Positions 34,787 through 44,581 are shown, numbered from the stretch's first letter. The stretch: DNA of 64,000 bases from Pseudomonadales bacterium (GCA_041395945.1 JAWKZN010000002.1:682001-746000); one strand, 5' to 3'. The notes: a model not told the origin generated them from the sequence alone. A program made the numbers and translations.

Positions 34787-36465
34787 CAGGCACCTCCTGA
34801 AACAGCGTATGCGGGTGAACTCAATGCCAGGTACAGGGCCAGCCGCACCCGACCCGGCAGATCGGCGCCCACCGGTGTGATGGCGTCGCTGATCACACCG
34901 CGGGTCGCAGCGTCGAGTTCGCCGGCGAAGAAAACCAGATCGATGCGATCAAGCAGTGCCTCGGGATCGGCAGCGAGGCCTTCGTATTCACTCAGATCCA
35001 GCCGGATCGTTGAGAAGCCCGGTGGCGTGTCGATGGATCCCGCACCATAGAGCGCATAGGCGAGCAGGTTGGTCATACCGACGATGGTCGATGCGTTGGT
35101 GATCTGGAATTCAGGCGCAACAAGACCGGCATCTCCGACCCCGCCGGCAGGGGCAAAACCGGGTGAATAGAAGTTGAACACGCTGGGCGCGCTCAATACG
35201 TGCTGCTGGGTCAGGAACTGCACCACATAGCCCAGGCCGGGATAGGTGCCATCATCGCTGCTGACGCCAAGCGCCCGGTTCATTGCCAGGTAGCGGCGGA
35301 AGGGCTCCTGCAGACGGATGCCTGCCGCCGCCTCGGGATCGAGCAGGATGGCCCGCAGCAGGTGCTGCATATCGCCGCGGGGTGTGCTGGCGTCACCCGC
35401 GAAAGCGCTGGCGACCCGGCTCACATAAGCGGGCGAAGGATTCGAGGTCACCAGCCGCTGAATGAGCTGTCGACCGATAAAGGGACCGACGTTCGGATGG
35501 TTGAACAGATTATCCACCGCCGCTTCGATGTCTTCCATCCCGCTGCGACCTGCCGGCACGATCTCTCCGCGGAGCAGCCGCTTTTCTCCCGGTTCATGGA
35601 AGGATTCGAACATCACCATCGGCACATGCAGTACCGGCAATTGCTTGCCGAAAAAGCTCGCACCGCCGGGTCGATCCGGTCCATAGCTCAATCCTGTGAA
35701 TATCTTCGCGAATTCCTGAATGTCCCCATTGTCATAGGTCGGGAGCGGACGCCCATCCTGACCCAGACGCTGGGAGCCATCAGGGTTCAACTCGAACAGA
35801 CCAATGCTGAACAGCTGCATCACTTCCCGCGCGTAATTTTCGTCCGGAAAGGTGTTCGCCCCGGGGTTCGAGCGGGCGTTGTTGACATGACTCAGATACA
35901 CGCCCATCGCCGGATGGAGAGTCACCGCAAGCAGCAGCTCTCTGAAGTTGCCGAAGGCATGGGTGAGCAGTGTGTCGTAGTAGCTCGACAGCGCCAGCGG
36001 ATTGATGGCAATGGCATCGACATTGTCGCTGACCACCATGATCTGGGTCAGGGCATAGGCTGTGAGCTGTCTCAATTCATCGGGGGCGGTCAGCGCCTGC
36101 TCCCAGAATGCGAAACGGCGGAAAGTCCCGGGTGGCGGGTTGGCGTTCACATCAAAGCCGTACTGGGCCAGGTAGCGCCGCACTACCGGTTCGTGCAGCG
36201 ACGGTCCCAGTGTGAACTGCCGCTCGAGCCACACATCCAGCCCCTCTGTGGCTGCCGATCGGATGGCTTCATGATCGGGACCGAAGGTTGCCAGCGAAAG
36301 AAATTTTGCGGCGCCCGCCAGCTGCGCAGACGTTGGCCCGGCGGCTGGCGGTGGCGGTGGCGCTGCCACCGGAGGTGGCGCCTGGGCGGGGGCGCGGTTA
36401 CCACCCCCGCCGCCACCGCAGGCTCCGAGCAGGAGTCCGGCGGCTATCAGCACAATAAGTCGCAT
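34786..36465 (-). CDS. DUF1800 domain lipoprotein
   Basis: The product has 559 residues. A signal peptide ends in LLGAC with a run of Gly, then a Pro/Ala-rich linker (residues 28-48) and a DUF1800 domain: LSLATFGPDHEAI, the RRFAFWEQALTAPDELRQ segment, NFRELLLAVTLHPAMGVYL and NFAREVMQLFSIGLFELN-like residues. The lipobox suggests membrane anchoring. The ATG at 36465 follows GGAGGGG. It pairs with DUF1501 downstream and lies 55 bases after the Spy-like gene, so it may belong to the sigma-factor operon. Confidence 0.88.
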   Translation of the reverse strand: MRLIVLIAAGLLLGACGGGGGGNRAPAQAPPPVAAPPPPPAAGPTSAQLAGAAKFLSLATFGPDHEAIRSAATEGLDVWLERQFTLGPSLHEPVVRRYLAQYGFDVNANPPPGTFRRFAFWEQALTAPDELRQLTAYALTQIMVVSDNVDAIAINPLALSSYYDTLLTHAFGNFRELLLAVTLHPAMGVYLSHVNNARSNPGANTFPDENYAREVMQLFSIGLFELNPDGSQRLGQDGRPLPTYDNGDIQEFAKIFTGLSYGPDRPGGASFFGKQLPVLHVPMVMFESFHEPGEKRLLRGEIVPAGRSGMEDIEAAVDNLFNHPNVGPFIGRQLIQRLVTSNPSPAYVSRVASAFAGDASTPRGDMQHLLRAILLDPEAAAGIRLQEPFRRYLAMNRALGVSSDDGTYPGLGYVVQFLTQQHVLSAPSVFNFYSPGFAPAGGVGDAGLVAPEFQITNASTIVGMTNLLAYALYGAGSIDTPPGFSTIRLDLSEYEGLAADPEALLDRIDLVFFAGELDAATRGVISDAITPVGADLPGRVRLALYLALSSPAYAVSGGA

Positions 36466-36520
36466 GGATGGCCCCTCCACTTTTTCCGAAGTCCGATTTT
36501 CCTCCCCGCACACGGCAGCA

Positions 36521-36946
36521 TCAGCCGGCCGCGCGCCGGGCGCGCAGGGTGACTATCTGATCTTCGGTGAGCAGGTTGCGCAGCCGGATCAGAAATCGCA
36601 GCTGTTCGAGCTTGATTTCGTTCTCGGTGTCGACGGCCTGCTTCGAAAGCTTCAGCGCTTCGCCCTCGTCGACCTTCGGCTCGTCGAGAACCGCCAGTAG
36701 ATCGAAGAACGCCGCCTGCATCCGCCACTGCTTGTCGGCTACCGCCTTCTGCATCTCGACCACCAGCTCACCGATCCGATCACTCTGGTCCCGGGTCAGA
36801 CCGATCTCCTTGCGATGCGCCATTACCAGTTCCAGAGGCAGCAGGCGTCCGTCGAAGGGATCTGCCTCCGCTGCAGCAGCCGGCAGGCCAGTGACCATCA
36901 GACAAACCGCCAGGAGGCGGACAATCAGCCCTCGAGATCCGACCAT
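36521..36946 (-). CDS. Spy/CpxP-like (LTXXQ) periplasmic protein
   Basis: The protein has 141 residues with a signal peptide (VRLLAVCLMVTGLPAAAAEA) and then an all-helical domain. IGLTRDQSDRIGELVVEMQ and LRNLLTEDQIVTLRARRAA are the paired LTxxQ-like motifs of the Spy/CpxP/ZraP group, which act as periplasmic chaperones or stress and metal sensors. Its start overlaps the end of the anti-sigma gene by 22 bases. It may act in the same stress circuit as the sigma factor. Confidence 0.8.
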   Translation of the reverse strand: MVGSRGLIVRLLAVCLMVTGLPAAAAEADPFDGRLLPLELVMAHRKEIGLTRDQSDRIGELVVEMQKAVADKQWRMQAAFFDLLAVLDEPKVDEGEALKLSKQAVDTENEIKLEQLRFLIRLRNLLTEDQIVTLRARRAAG

Positions 36947-37413
36947 GTGAGTGTCTCCGTTAAGTGAAATTGCATCGCCGAGAAATCCGGTATGCCCATG
37001 AGAATCGGCGACGATGCGGGTTTGAGCCAGCGATCGCTGGGGGCAACCCATAGCGTTGTCTGTTCCAGTTGCGCAAGCAGCACCGCATCGGCTTCGGGCG
37101 CGGTGACCTCCGGTGTGACGAACAGGCCCGCCAGAATCACGAGACACAGCACACCCACACCGACCAGCACACCGGGGACTCTGAACCAGCGCCTCCAGTG
37201 CCCGTCACCAGGATGATGACCAGCAGTAAATGCAACGGGCTGGATTCCCGGGTCAGCACGACTTCTGAACTCTGCATCAACGCGCTGCAGCATCCGGTCA
37301 AAATCCGGTATCGCCGTCTGCTCGCGCCGATTGTGAAAATATTCCTTCAGGTCAGTCTCGATACCACGATCTGAACGGGACGGAGGGTCATTGCGATGTT
37401 TTTCGTTACTCAT
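36925..37413 (-). CDS. anti-sigma factor-like membrane protein
   Basis: The product has 162 residues. About 70 cytoplasmic residues, including EKHRNDPPSRSD and EYFHNRREQTAIPDFDRMLQRV, precede a single transmembrane helix (VPGVLVGVGVLCLVILAGLFV) and a short periplasmic tail. Topology, size and position directly after an ECF sigma gene, with an 8-base overlap, indicate an anti-sigma factor. There is no HxxxCxxC zinc motif. The start ATG at 37413 is within the sigma stop region. Confidence 0.75.
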   Translation of the reverse strand: MSNEKHRNDPPSRSDRGIETDLKEYFHNRREQTAIPDFDRMLQRVDAEFRSRADPGIQPVAFTAGHHPGDGHWRRWFRVPGVLVGVGVLCLVILAGLFVTPEVTAPEADAVLLAQLEQTTLWVAPSDRWLKPASSPILMGIPDFSAMQFHLTETLTWSDLEG

Positions 37414-37990
37414 GGATTCGACCTGCCAGATCCCGCCGCAACTGCTGCTTTGCCCGGTGGTAGTGGGTGCGCGCACTGCCCAGTGAAATCCCCAGGATTG
37501 CGGCGACCTCCTCGAGGGTGAACTCAGCATCGATCACAAGTTCGAGCACCTCCCGCTGGCGCGGTGAAAGCCGCCGCATCGATGCTCGAATCGACTCGTC
37601 CGCTGACGCCTCATGCGGCGAACGGCTGTCGGGCGATGCCGCCTCAGTACCGACCTCCAGAAGGCCCAGGCGAGTCAGCCCGAACCGGTGCAGCAATCCC
37701 CGCCGGTGTTCATGGCGCGCCACATTGCGTATCACCGAGAACAGCCAGGTTTTCAGGGTCGCGCGGCCTTCGAACCGGGCGCGGCCTTCAACCACACGCA
37801 GATAAGCCTGCTGTATCACGTCTTCCGCCGCCTCACGATCTCTCCCGGTAAGGGACAGAGCCCACATGAATGCGCCCTCGTGGACCTTGGACAGCTCACG
37901 TCGCGACACCAGCGGGTTGTTCTCAAGGCCATCGTCAATCATGTTGTTGCTGCCGAACTTACCTCTTTGTGCACCGGGACCGCGCTCCAT
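37406..37990 (-). CDS. ECF-type RNA polymerase sigma factor
   Basis: The protein has about 194 residues. Sigma region 2 is seen in AAEDVIQQAYLRVVEGRARF and the TLKTWLFSVIRN promoter-melting segment. Region 4 is RLSPRQREVLELVIDAEF with the helix-turn-helix EEVAAILGISLGSARTHYHRA. It should direct transcription of its own operon and other stress genes when released by the anti-sigma factor. Two starts are possible: ATG 37990, with a weak AGG, and ATG 37943 (MIDDGLENN) without a ribosome site; I took the longer. Confidence 0.88.
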   Translation of the reverse strand: MERGPGAQRGKFGSNNMIDDGLENNPLVSRRELSKVHEGAFMWALSLTGRDREAAEDVIQQAYLRVVEGRARFEGRATLKTWLFSVIRNVARHEHRRGLLHRFGLTRLGLLEVGTEAASPDSRSPHEASADESIRASMRRLSPRQREVLELVIDAEFTLEEVAAILGISLGSARTHYHRAKQQLRRDLAGRIHE

Positions 37991-38107
37991 ATGACAGCCT
38001 GATAAAAAAAGAGGCTCGACTATCCGCACAAATCTGGAAAAATGCCCGGGGCAGACGCAGCCGCTGCTATCCGCACATTCAACGTCCCTCTGAACAGGTT
38101 ATATAGA

Positions 38108-39547
38108 ATGTCGTCCACTCTGCTCGGATTCGTCATCGCCTACCTGGTCCTCTCCATCGGTATCGGCGTATACGCGGCAACCCGGGTGCACAACGCCAGC
38201 GACTACATTACCGCCGGACGCAGTCTGCCGATGTTCATCGTGATCGCCATGGTATTCGCCACCTGGTTCGGCGCAGAAACTGTGCTCGGTATCCCGGCAA
38301 CCTTCCTGGATGAAAATCTCGGCGGCACCATCTCCGACCCCTTCGGCGCATCCTTGTGTCTGGTTCTCTTCGGCCTTGTGTTCGCCCGTCCGCTGTACCG
38401 GATGGGACTGCTGACCTTAGGCGACTTCTACCGCCGCCGCTTCAACAGACCGGTGGAAGCCGCCATGAGCTTCGCCATCGCCCTGTCTTATCTGGGCTGG
38501 GTGGCCGCCCAGGTAACCGCACTCGGGCTGGTGTTCGGCGTGATCTCCGATGGTGCCATCACCCAGGGGCAGGGCATCATCATCGGTACCGCCGTGGTGC
38601 TCCTTTACACCCTGTTCGGCGGCATGTGGTCCGTGGCCCTCACTACGGTGGTGCAGATGACCGTCATCGTGGTCGGTCTGCTCTGGATCACCTCGCTGGT
38701 GGCCGACATGCCGGAGGTGAACGGCATTGCCCCGGTGATCGCCGACGCTCAGGCCGCAGGGAAGTTCGAATTCTGGCCCGAGGCAAGCTGGGCGGCCATC
38801 ATCACTTTCATTGCCGGTCTGCTGACCATGGGCTTCGGCTCGATTCCCCAGCAGGACGTCTTTCAGCGTGCCAACTCGGCGAAGAGCGAGCACGTGGCGG
38901 TCTGGGGCACCACTCTGGGTGGCCTCGCCTACTTTGCTTTTGCAGCGGTACCCGTCTATCTGACCTACGCGGCCACCATGGTCGATCCCCAGTCCACCGC
39001 AACCCTGCTCGAACAGAACGCTGAACTGGTCTTGCCCTCCTTCATCGCAACGCACATGCCCATGGCGGCTCAGGTGGTATTTTTCGGCGCACTGCTGTCG
39101 GTAATCATGAGCACCGCCAGCGGCACCCTGCTCGCACCTTCGGTCACCATTTCGGAAAACCTGCTCAAACCGCTGCTCGACACCAGCAAGCTCAGCGACG
39201 CGCGCTTCCTCTGGATTACCCGCTGCGTGGTGATGATGTTCGCGATCGGAGTGATGTTCTACGCCCTGTGGTCGCTGGAAGCATCCACCGGCATCCATCA
39301 GATGGTGGAGAATGCCTACAAGGTGACCCTCGCTACCGCGTTTGTCCCCCTGGTCGCCGGTCTGTTCTGGTCACGGGCAAACAACCGGGGAGCTGCCTGG
39401 TCGATTGCGGCGGGTCTGGTGGTGTGGCTGGTGATGGAGTTTGTTGCACCGGAGGCCGCCCTGCCACCACAGTTCGCCGGTTTCATCGCCAGCATCACAG
39501 GCATGCTGGCCGGATCCCTGCTGGGAGCTGCCGGATCCCGCGTCTGA
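38108..39547 (+). CDS. sodium:solute symporter (SSS family)
   Basis: The product has 479 residues and about thirteen helices. SDYITAGRSLPMFIVIAMVFATWFGAETVLG, GIPATFLDENLGGTISDPFG and SIPQQDVFQRANSAKSEHVA are family signatures; the AGRSL and GxQDxxQR-like stretches mark the sodium site. Substrates of the family include proline, pantothenate, acetate and sugars, and the sequence does not settle which. It is divergent from the ECF sigma gene with a spacer of about 118 bases. Confidence 0.9.
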   Translation: MSSTLLGFVIAYLVLSIGIGVYAATRVHNASDYITAGRSLPMFIVIAMVFATWFGAETVLGIPATFLDENLGGTISDPFGASLCLVLFGLVFARPLYRMGLLTLGDFYRRRFNRPVEAAMSFAIALSYLGWVAAQVTALGLVFGVISDGAITQGQGIIIGTAVVLLYTLFGGMWSVALTTVVQMTVIVVGLLWITSLVADMPEVNGIAPVIADAQAAGKFEFWPEASWAAIITFIAGLLTMGFGSIPQQDVFQRANSAKSEHVAVWGTTLGGLAYFAFAAVPVYLTYAATMVDPQSTATLLEQNAELVLPSFIATHMPMAAQVVFFGALLSVIMSTASGTLLAPSVTISENLLKPLLDTSKLSDARFLWITRCVVMMFAIGVMFYALWSLEASTGIHQMVENAYKVTLATAFVPLVAGLFWSRANNRGAAWSIAAGLVVWLVMEFVAPEAALPPQFAGFIASITGMLAGSLLGAAGSRV

Positions 39548-39553
39548 AATGTT

Positions 39554-40327
39554 TCAGAGCGTGGTGGGGGAGATGTTCAGATCACGGACCATCCAGCTGG
39601 ATACACGCTCGATACACTGGTGGAAGCCAGCCTTGAATCCCGCGCCTTCGTCAACCAGCCAGTCTTCGACAAATTCCCGGGCTGTTTCGAATACATAGTC
39701 ATTGGATTGTGCGCCGGGTTTCTTCTGATCCCTGTTCCATGTCGTGTCCATCCGCGCGTTAATCCGGAACGACACCCGTTCATCAGCATGCTGTCTGAGT
39801 TCGATGAGCCTCACCTCCACTGTCACCAGGGCCTCAGCCGAGTCTGCTGCCACTTCGAATCCCTCCGGCAGTGCCGCCCGCAATCCCTGATACAGCGCTT
39901 CCTGGGGATCGATTTCGGCCCGCAGATTCTTCAACACATCATTGACCTGACGGCTGTGTTCCGCAGAGAGCCCCTTGCCACCCTCTGTGAATCCTCCTGC
40001 CGCGGCACCTGTGATTCCGCCGGCAACCAGGCCGACCGGCACACAGAAAAAGGCCAGCGGTCCGCAGGCAAGACCCACTGCGGCACCTGCGGCAGCGCCA
40101 CTCGCGCCACCCCCAGCCATACCGCCGGCCGCTTTGCTGGCAGTAGAATCCGCTCTCAGATCCTCGCGGCCTGATGATTCCGAGGCCAGCGCGACGGAGG
40201 AAAACACAGGCAGTGGCGGTACTTCGCGCTTCGACGCACAGCCACAGAGCAAACCGACCAGAAGCACTGTGATCCATGGCCGGGGGAGTGTGCGCAATTG
40301 TCGGCTCTCTGTGCTTGTACTCGGCAT
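39554..40327 (-). CDS. lipoprotein with glycine-zipper segment
   Basis: The 257-residue protein has a lipobox LLCGC after a hydrophobic stretch. Residues about 60-115 form a Gly/Ala-rich helix pair (AAGGMAGGGASGAAAGAAVG and AGGITGAAAGGFTEGG), typical of glycine-zipper proteins. The C-terminal domain has ALYQGLRAALPEGFEVA and a beta-rich pattern without a recognised family. It should be anchored to the membrane facing the periplasm. The ATG at 40327 is 48 bases from the divergent porin gene. Confidence 0.72.
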   Translation of the reverse strand: MPSTSTESRQLRTLPRPWITVLLVGLLCGCASKREVPPLPVFSSVALASESSGREDLRADSTASKAAGGMAGGGASGAAAGAAVGLACGPLAFFCVPVGLVAGGITGAAAGGFTEGGKGLSAEHSRQVNDVLKNLRAEIDPQEALYQGLRAALPEGFEVAADSAEALVTVEVRLIELRQHADERVSFRINARMDTTWNRDQKKPGAQSNDYVFETAREFVEDWLVDEGAGFKAGFHQCIERVSSWMVRDLNISPTTL

Positions 40328-40375
40328 ACAGTTTCCACTATAAGGCCTCGGCCTGACAGCCTGTGACGTAAAAAC

Positions 40376-41485
40376 ATGATCCGATCCGCAACCTGCAGGT
40401 GGCTGCTGCTGTTCCTGGTCTTCCCGGCAGCTGCCGGCGGGACAGCCCATTCGGTTCTGCGCGCCGAGGGCGGCGCCACCTTCGTTCATCAGCGCCTCCC
40501 GGAGGAGGACGCGCAGGATTCCGGAGCGTCTGCCGATCTCTTCGTCTATCTGCCCACCACATCGGGGGAGTGGACGCTCTATGTCGAAGCCAACTCCAGT
40601 ACCGATGAAGACGGCCTCTTCAACCTGTATCCGGAAATCAATGCCGACGCCGGATCTGCTCAGGACGCTGATGGCAGTGCCCGCATTCAGCTCTCAGAGC
40701 TTCACTACCGCTGGGACATCGGGCACAACCAGCAATTCACCTTTGGCCAGATTGATCCATCCGCCCAACTGGATCGCAGCCGGATCGCCAACGATGAGAA
40801 CAACCACTTTCTCGCAACAGGCTTCGTCAACAATCCAACCATCGAGTTTCCCGACTACACCCTCGGCTTCCTGTATCGTCGCAGGGCGCTGGAAGATTCA
40901 CCCGAAGTGACTTTCATGCTCACCAGTTCAGATGGCCTGGCGGACAACCCCGGACGCTCCTATCAGGAGCTGGTGGATCTCGGAGAGGCGGGCAAGGGCG
41001 TATTCGCCGGTCTCGGGACGCGCTGGTATCTGGGCGACCATCGGGTCGGTGTCGGCGCCTGGTATCGATCGGATGATCATCCCACCTTCGACAATCCCGA
41101 CAGCGGCACCGGCAACCACGGATTTTACGCCCTTTACGGCTGGCAGTCGGGCAGCCACGGAGTTTCGCTGCGCGCGGGATGGGCGCGGCCGTCCGTATCG
41201 CGCACCGCCGGCTATCTGGGAGTGAGCTATGAAGGGCTGACACCCTTCGGCGCCTTCGGACTGGGCGTGGGTCAGATATTCCAGTCCGGTCACGCAGATC
41301 AGGCAGACACCGGCGATACAACCCAGATCGAAACGTTCTTCAGGATTCCGCTGGGCAGTGACAGAATCCACCTGACACCTGCGCTGCAATATCTGAAAAA
41401 CTCGGGTTTCGACAGCTCCGATGATGCGGTGGAAGCAGAAGCCCTCATCGTCGCTCTGCGTCTGCACGTCTGGGCAGGCGGCTGA
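40376..41485 (+). CDS. OprB-like outer-membrane porin
   Basis: The product has 369 residues with a signal peptide (LLLFLVFPAAAGGTA). The rest alternates short aromatic strands as in a beta-barrel. The stretch FTFGQIDPSAQLDRSRIAND, followed by HFLATGFVNNPTIEFPDYTLG, is the signature of OprB-type carbohydrate-selective porins. It ends in LHVWAGG rather than the usual terminal aromatic residue. It probably admits sugars or small polar solutes across the outer membrane. Confidence 0.8.
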   Translation: MIRSATCRWLLLFLVFPAAAGGTAHSVLRAEGGATFVHQRLPEEDAQDSGASADLFVYLPTTSGEWTLYVEANSSTDEDGLFNLYPEINADAGSAQDADGSARIQLSELHYRWDIGHNQQFTFGQIDPSAQLDRSRIANDENNHFLATGFVNNPTIEFPDYTLGFLYRRRALEDSPEVTFMLTSSDGLADNPGRSYQELVDLGEAGKGVFAGLGTRWYLGDHRVGVGAWYRSDDHPTFDNPDSGTGNHGFYALYGWQSGSHGVSLRAGWARPSVSRTAGYLGVSYEGLTPFGAFGLGVGQIFQSGHADQADTGDTTQIETFFRIPLGSDRIHLTPALQYLKNSGFDSSDDAVEAEALIVALRLHVWAGG

Positions 41486-41515
41486 ATTAGGGCCCATTGG
41501 ACAACGGGAAGATAC

Positions 41516-43009
41516 ATGAGCGCGTACCGGGAACTCGAAACCCTCAATACCGAAATCACCCGGCTGCGGGAGGTAAGTGCCATCCTGAGCTGGGACGAAG
41601 CCTGCATGATGCCCTCCGCTGCGGGACCCGGGCGGGGAGAGGCCATGGCATCGCTGGCGATGGTACTGCATGAACGCGCCACCAATCCCCGCATCGGCGA
41701 ACTGCTCGATCAGGCCCAGGGCAGCAACGAACCCCTCGACGAGTGGCAGCGGGCCAATCTGCGGGAAATCGGCCGCAACTGGGTCGAAGCCACGGCAGTC
41801 CCCGGTGATCTGGTGCATGCACTGTCCCTGGCCACCTCCCGTTGCGAGCAGACCTGGCGCAAGGCCCGTGCTGCCAACGACTGGCAGACCATTCAGCCCC
41901 TGCTCGACGAGGTGGTGCATCTGAGTCGGATCCGTGCCGATGCCCTTGCCGACAGACTGGCTTTAAGCCCCTATGACGCTCTCCTCGACGGCTACGAACC
42001 CCAGCTGCGCAGCGACGATGTGACTGCCCTGTTCACAGACCTGAAAGCCTTTCTGTTGCCGCTGGTAGACCGCATCGCCGGAATCAGACAGGCACCACTG
42101 CCGATCCCCGGCCCCTTCCCGATCGATGCCCAGCAGCGCCTGTGCGAGTCCACCATGCAACTGCTTGGATTCGATTTTGATCGCGGTCGATTCGATGTCA
42201 GCCATCACCCTTTCTGTGGTGGTGTCCCCGACGACACACGGATCACCACACGCTACCGGGAAGACGCTTTCCTCGAATCATTCATGGCCATCTGTCACGA
42301 GACCGGTCACGCGCTCTACCAGCAGGGCCTGCCCGCCGCCTGGCGCAACCAGCCGGTCGGAGACGCTCTGGGCGCCGCAGTCCACGAAAGCCAGTCTCTG
42401 CTCATGGAGCTGCAGGTCTGCCGCTCACGAGACTTCATCGGCGCGCTTGCCCCCACCATCCGCAAACACTTCGACATCCCCGCCACCGACCGCGCCTGGT
42501 CTGCGGACAATCTCTTCCAGCTGACAACCCAGGTTGAACGCAGTTTCATCCGGGTACAGGCCGATGAGGTCACCTACCCCCTGCATGTGATTCTGCGCTA
42601 TGAGCTCGAACAGGCGCTGCTCGACGGCTCCCTGTCTGTCGCCGATCTGCCCCAGGGCTGGGATGGGAAGATGCAGGAGTACCTGCAGCTCGACACCCGA
42701 GGCAACTTTGCCGATGGCTGTATGCAGGATGTGCACTGGTTCGCCGGCCTGTTCGGCTATTTTCCCACCTATACTCTGGGTGCGCTGATGGCCGCACAAT
42801 GGTTCGACTGCGCCCGCAAAGCAGATGCGTCGATCACCACAGGCATCGCCAGGGCCGATCTGCAACCCCTGCTCGCCTGGCTGAGGCCGGCCGTGCACGC
42901 GCAGGGCCGGCGTCTGACAATGCAGCCACTGCTCGCAGCCGTGACCGGGTCCGAGCTCGACGCGAAATTTTTCAAGACCCACATCACCAACCGGTATCTG
43001 AACTCATGA
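41516..43009 (+). CDS. M32 metallocarboxypeptidase (carboxypeptidase Taq)
   Basis: The product has 497 residues, normal for the family. The zinc motif H261-E-T-G-H265 lies in AICHETGHALYQQGLP, and the third ligand glutamate is in AAVHESQSLLMELQ. The C-terminal FPTYTLGALMAAQWFD stretch is conserved in M32 enzymes. It removes C-terminal residues from peptides in the cytoplasm. Its stop overlaps the next gene by ATGA. Confidence 0.95.
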   Translation: MSAYRELETLNTEITRLREVSAILSWDEACMMPSAAGPGRGEAMASLAMVLHERATNPRIGELLDQAQGSNEPLDEWQRANLREIGRNWVEATAVPGDLVHALSLATSRCEQTWRKARAANDWQTIQPLLDEVVHLSRIRADALADRLALSPYDALLDGYEPQLRSDDVTALFTDLKAFLLPLVDRIAGIRQAPLPIPGPFPIDAQQRLCESTMQLLGFDFDRGRFDVSHHPFCGGVPDDTRITTRYREDAFLESFMAICHETGHALYQQGLPAAWRNQPVGDALGAAVHESQSLLMELQVCRSRDFIGALAPTIRKHFDIPATDRAWSADNLFQLTTQVERSFIRVQADEVTYPLHVILRYELEQALLDGSLSVADLPQGWDGKMQEYLQLDTRGNFADGCMQDVHWFAGLFGYFPTYTLGALMAAQWFDCARKADASITTGIARADLQPLLAWLRPAVHAQGRRLTMQPLLAAVTGSELDAKFFKTHITNRYLNS

Positions 43010-43809
43010 GCGCCGACGTCCTGACGCATAACGCAGCTTCCTGGAACCGACAATCCACCTCCGGTACCAGCCGCTGGTGTGTGCCGGTGGACGTGCAGAC
43101 CATCGAGCAGGCCCGCGCCGGCAACTGGCAGGTGATCCTCACCCCGAACCGGCCGGTACCCGCCGATTGGTTTCCGGACCTGGCCGGTCTGCGGGTATTG
43201 TGCCTCGCATCGGGAGGCGGTCAGCAGGCACCGGTGCTGGCGGCAGCGGGTGCCCGGGTGGTGAGTTTCGATCTGTCTGAAGAGCAGCTGGCAAAGGATA
43301 TGGGCGTGGCCGCTGCCGTGGCCGCGGCAACTGGAATCCCCCTCGAACTGAGCTGCGAACAGGGGAACATGGCAGATCTGTCCCGATTTGCGGATGGCAG
43401 CTTCGACCTGATATTCCATCCGGTATCCAACGTGTTTGCCGCCGACGTGCTGCCGGTGTGGCGCGAGTGTCACCGGGTACTGGGGAATGGCGGTCGTCTG
43501 CTGTCCGGTTTCATGAATCCGGATTTCTATCTCTTCGACCATGACGATATCGAAACCGGTGGTCCGCTGCTGGTGACCCGACACCTGCCTTATTCAGATC
43601 TGCACGACCTGCCGGCCGATCGCCTGTCCGCAAGAATCGGCCGGCAGGAAGCACTCGAATTCAGTCACAGTCTGGATGCCCAGATTGGCGGGCAGATTGC
43701 TGCAGGATTCACGATCGCGGGATTCTATGAAGACTGCTGGAGTGATGAAGCTTCTCCACTCAACCGTTATATGCCGACTTCGATGGCGACGCTGGCGATT
43801 CGGGGTTGA
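43006..43809 (+). CDS. SAM-dependent methyltransferase
   Basis: A 267-residue class I methyltransferase. The SAM motif I reads LRVLCLASGGGQQAPVLAAAG, the acidic end of strand 2 is VVSFDLSEEQL and motif III is FDLIFHPVSNVF. A DVQTIEQARAGNWQV region precedes it. The target is unknown. Translation is coupled to the M32 carboxypeptidase by ATGA. The frame extends upstream inside the peptidase gene, but the ATG at 43006 gives the natural start. Confidence 0.87.
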   Translation: MSADVLTHNAASWNRQSTSGTSRWCVPVDVQTIEQARAGNWQVILTPNRPVPADWFPDLAGLRVLCLASGGGQQAPVLAAAGARVVSFDLSEEQLAKDMGVAAAVAAATGIPLELSCEQGNMADLSRFADGSFDLIFHPVSNVFAADVLPVWRECHRVLGNGGRLLSGFMNPDFYLFDHDDIETGGPLLVTRHLPYSDLHDLPADRLSARIGRQEALEFSHSLDAQIGGQIAAGFTIAGFYEDCWSDEASPLNRYMPTSMATLAIRG

Positions 43810-43816
43810 AGTCTGA

Positions 43817-44581
43817 TCAGACGCGCTCGAGCACCAGGAACAGATAGCTGTAGTACTCGGAACACTCCCGGTAGTGGTCGATCTCGACCTGACACTCCTC
43901 CAGTACACTCATCGCTGCCGGGTCCGCTTTGTAATTCGCGGTCAGGCGCTCGATGCGCCGGAGCATGGGTTTGTAGTAATCGTCCCACCAGGCCTCCTCG
44001 GGCAGCGGGAAATCACCGAGCAGACGATAGCCGTTACCTGATACTGCCTTGCGCAGCGTTTTGATATCCCGCAGCTGGGGATACTCCTCCTCCCACCACT
44101 CGCGCAGAAACCGGGGCGCATCGTCCCGGAGCCAGACCGGCTCTGTGAATGCCAGTCGTCCGCCGACCTTCAGCAGCGGTTTCCAGGCCTCGAGTGCCTC
44201 TTCCACCCCCATGATGTAGGCGGCCCCTTCACACCAGATGAGGTCGAATTCCTCCGCCTGAAACGGCAACGCGGTCATGTCAGCCAGAGACACCGTGACC
44301 CGTTCGCCGAAGCCGGCTTCCTTGAGACGCCGCTCGGCTTCGACGACAAAGGGCTTGTGGCCATCGATGGCCTGAATCTGTGCATCCGGCAGCGCCCGCG
44401 CCAGATGCAGCGTCTGCATTCCCGGTCCACAGCCGATATCCAGGACACGTGGCATCTCAGGCAGTGGACGCGCCATCTCCAGAGCACGTTCAGTGCTGGC
44501 CCGGTTCCCCGGTCCCTGCCGCGGCAGATCCCGATGCACGTCAAAAAATACTTCCCGGGTTTGCGGATCGCTTAAGTCCAT
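43817..44581 (-). CDS. class I SAM-dependent methyltransferase
   Basis: The product has 254 residues. Motif I is VLDIGCGPGMQTLHLARALP, strand 2 ends IQAIDGHKPFV and FDLIWCEGAAYIMG is the family motif II region. FTEPVWLRDDAPRFLREWWEEEYPQ suggests a small-molecule methyltransferase of the UbiE-like type. It is convergent with the preceding methyltransferase gene and not obviously part of an operon. The substrate is unknown. Confidence 0.88.
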   Translation of the reverse strand: MDLSDPQTREVFFDVHRDLPRQGPGNRASTERALEMARPLPEMPRVLDIGCGPGMQTLHLARALPDAQIQAIDGHKPFVVEAERRLKEAGFGERVTVSLADMTALPFQAEEFDLIWCEGAAYIMGVEEALEAWKPLLKVGGRLAFTEPVWLRDDAPRFLREWWEEEYPQLRDIKTLRKAVSGNGYRLLGDFPLPEEAWWDDYYKPMLRRIERLTANYKADPAAMSVLEECQVEIDHYRECSEYYSYLFLVLERV

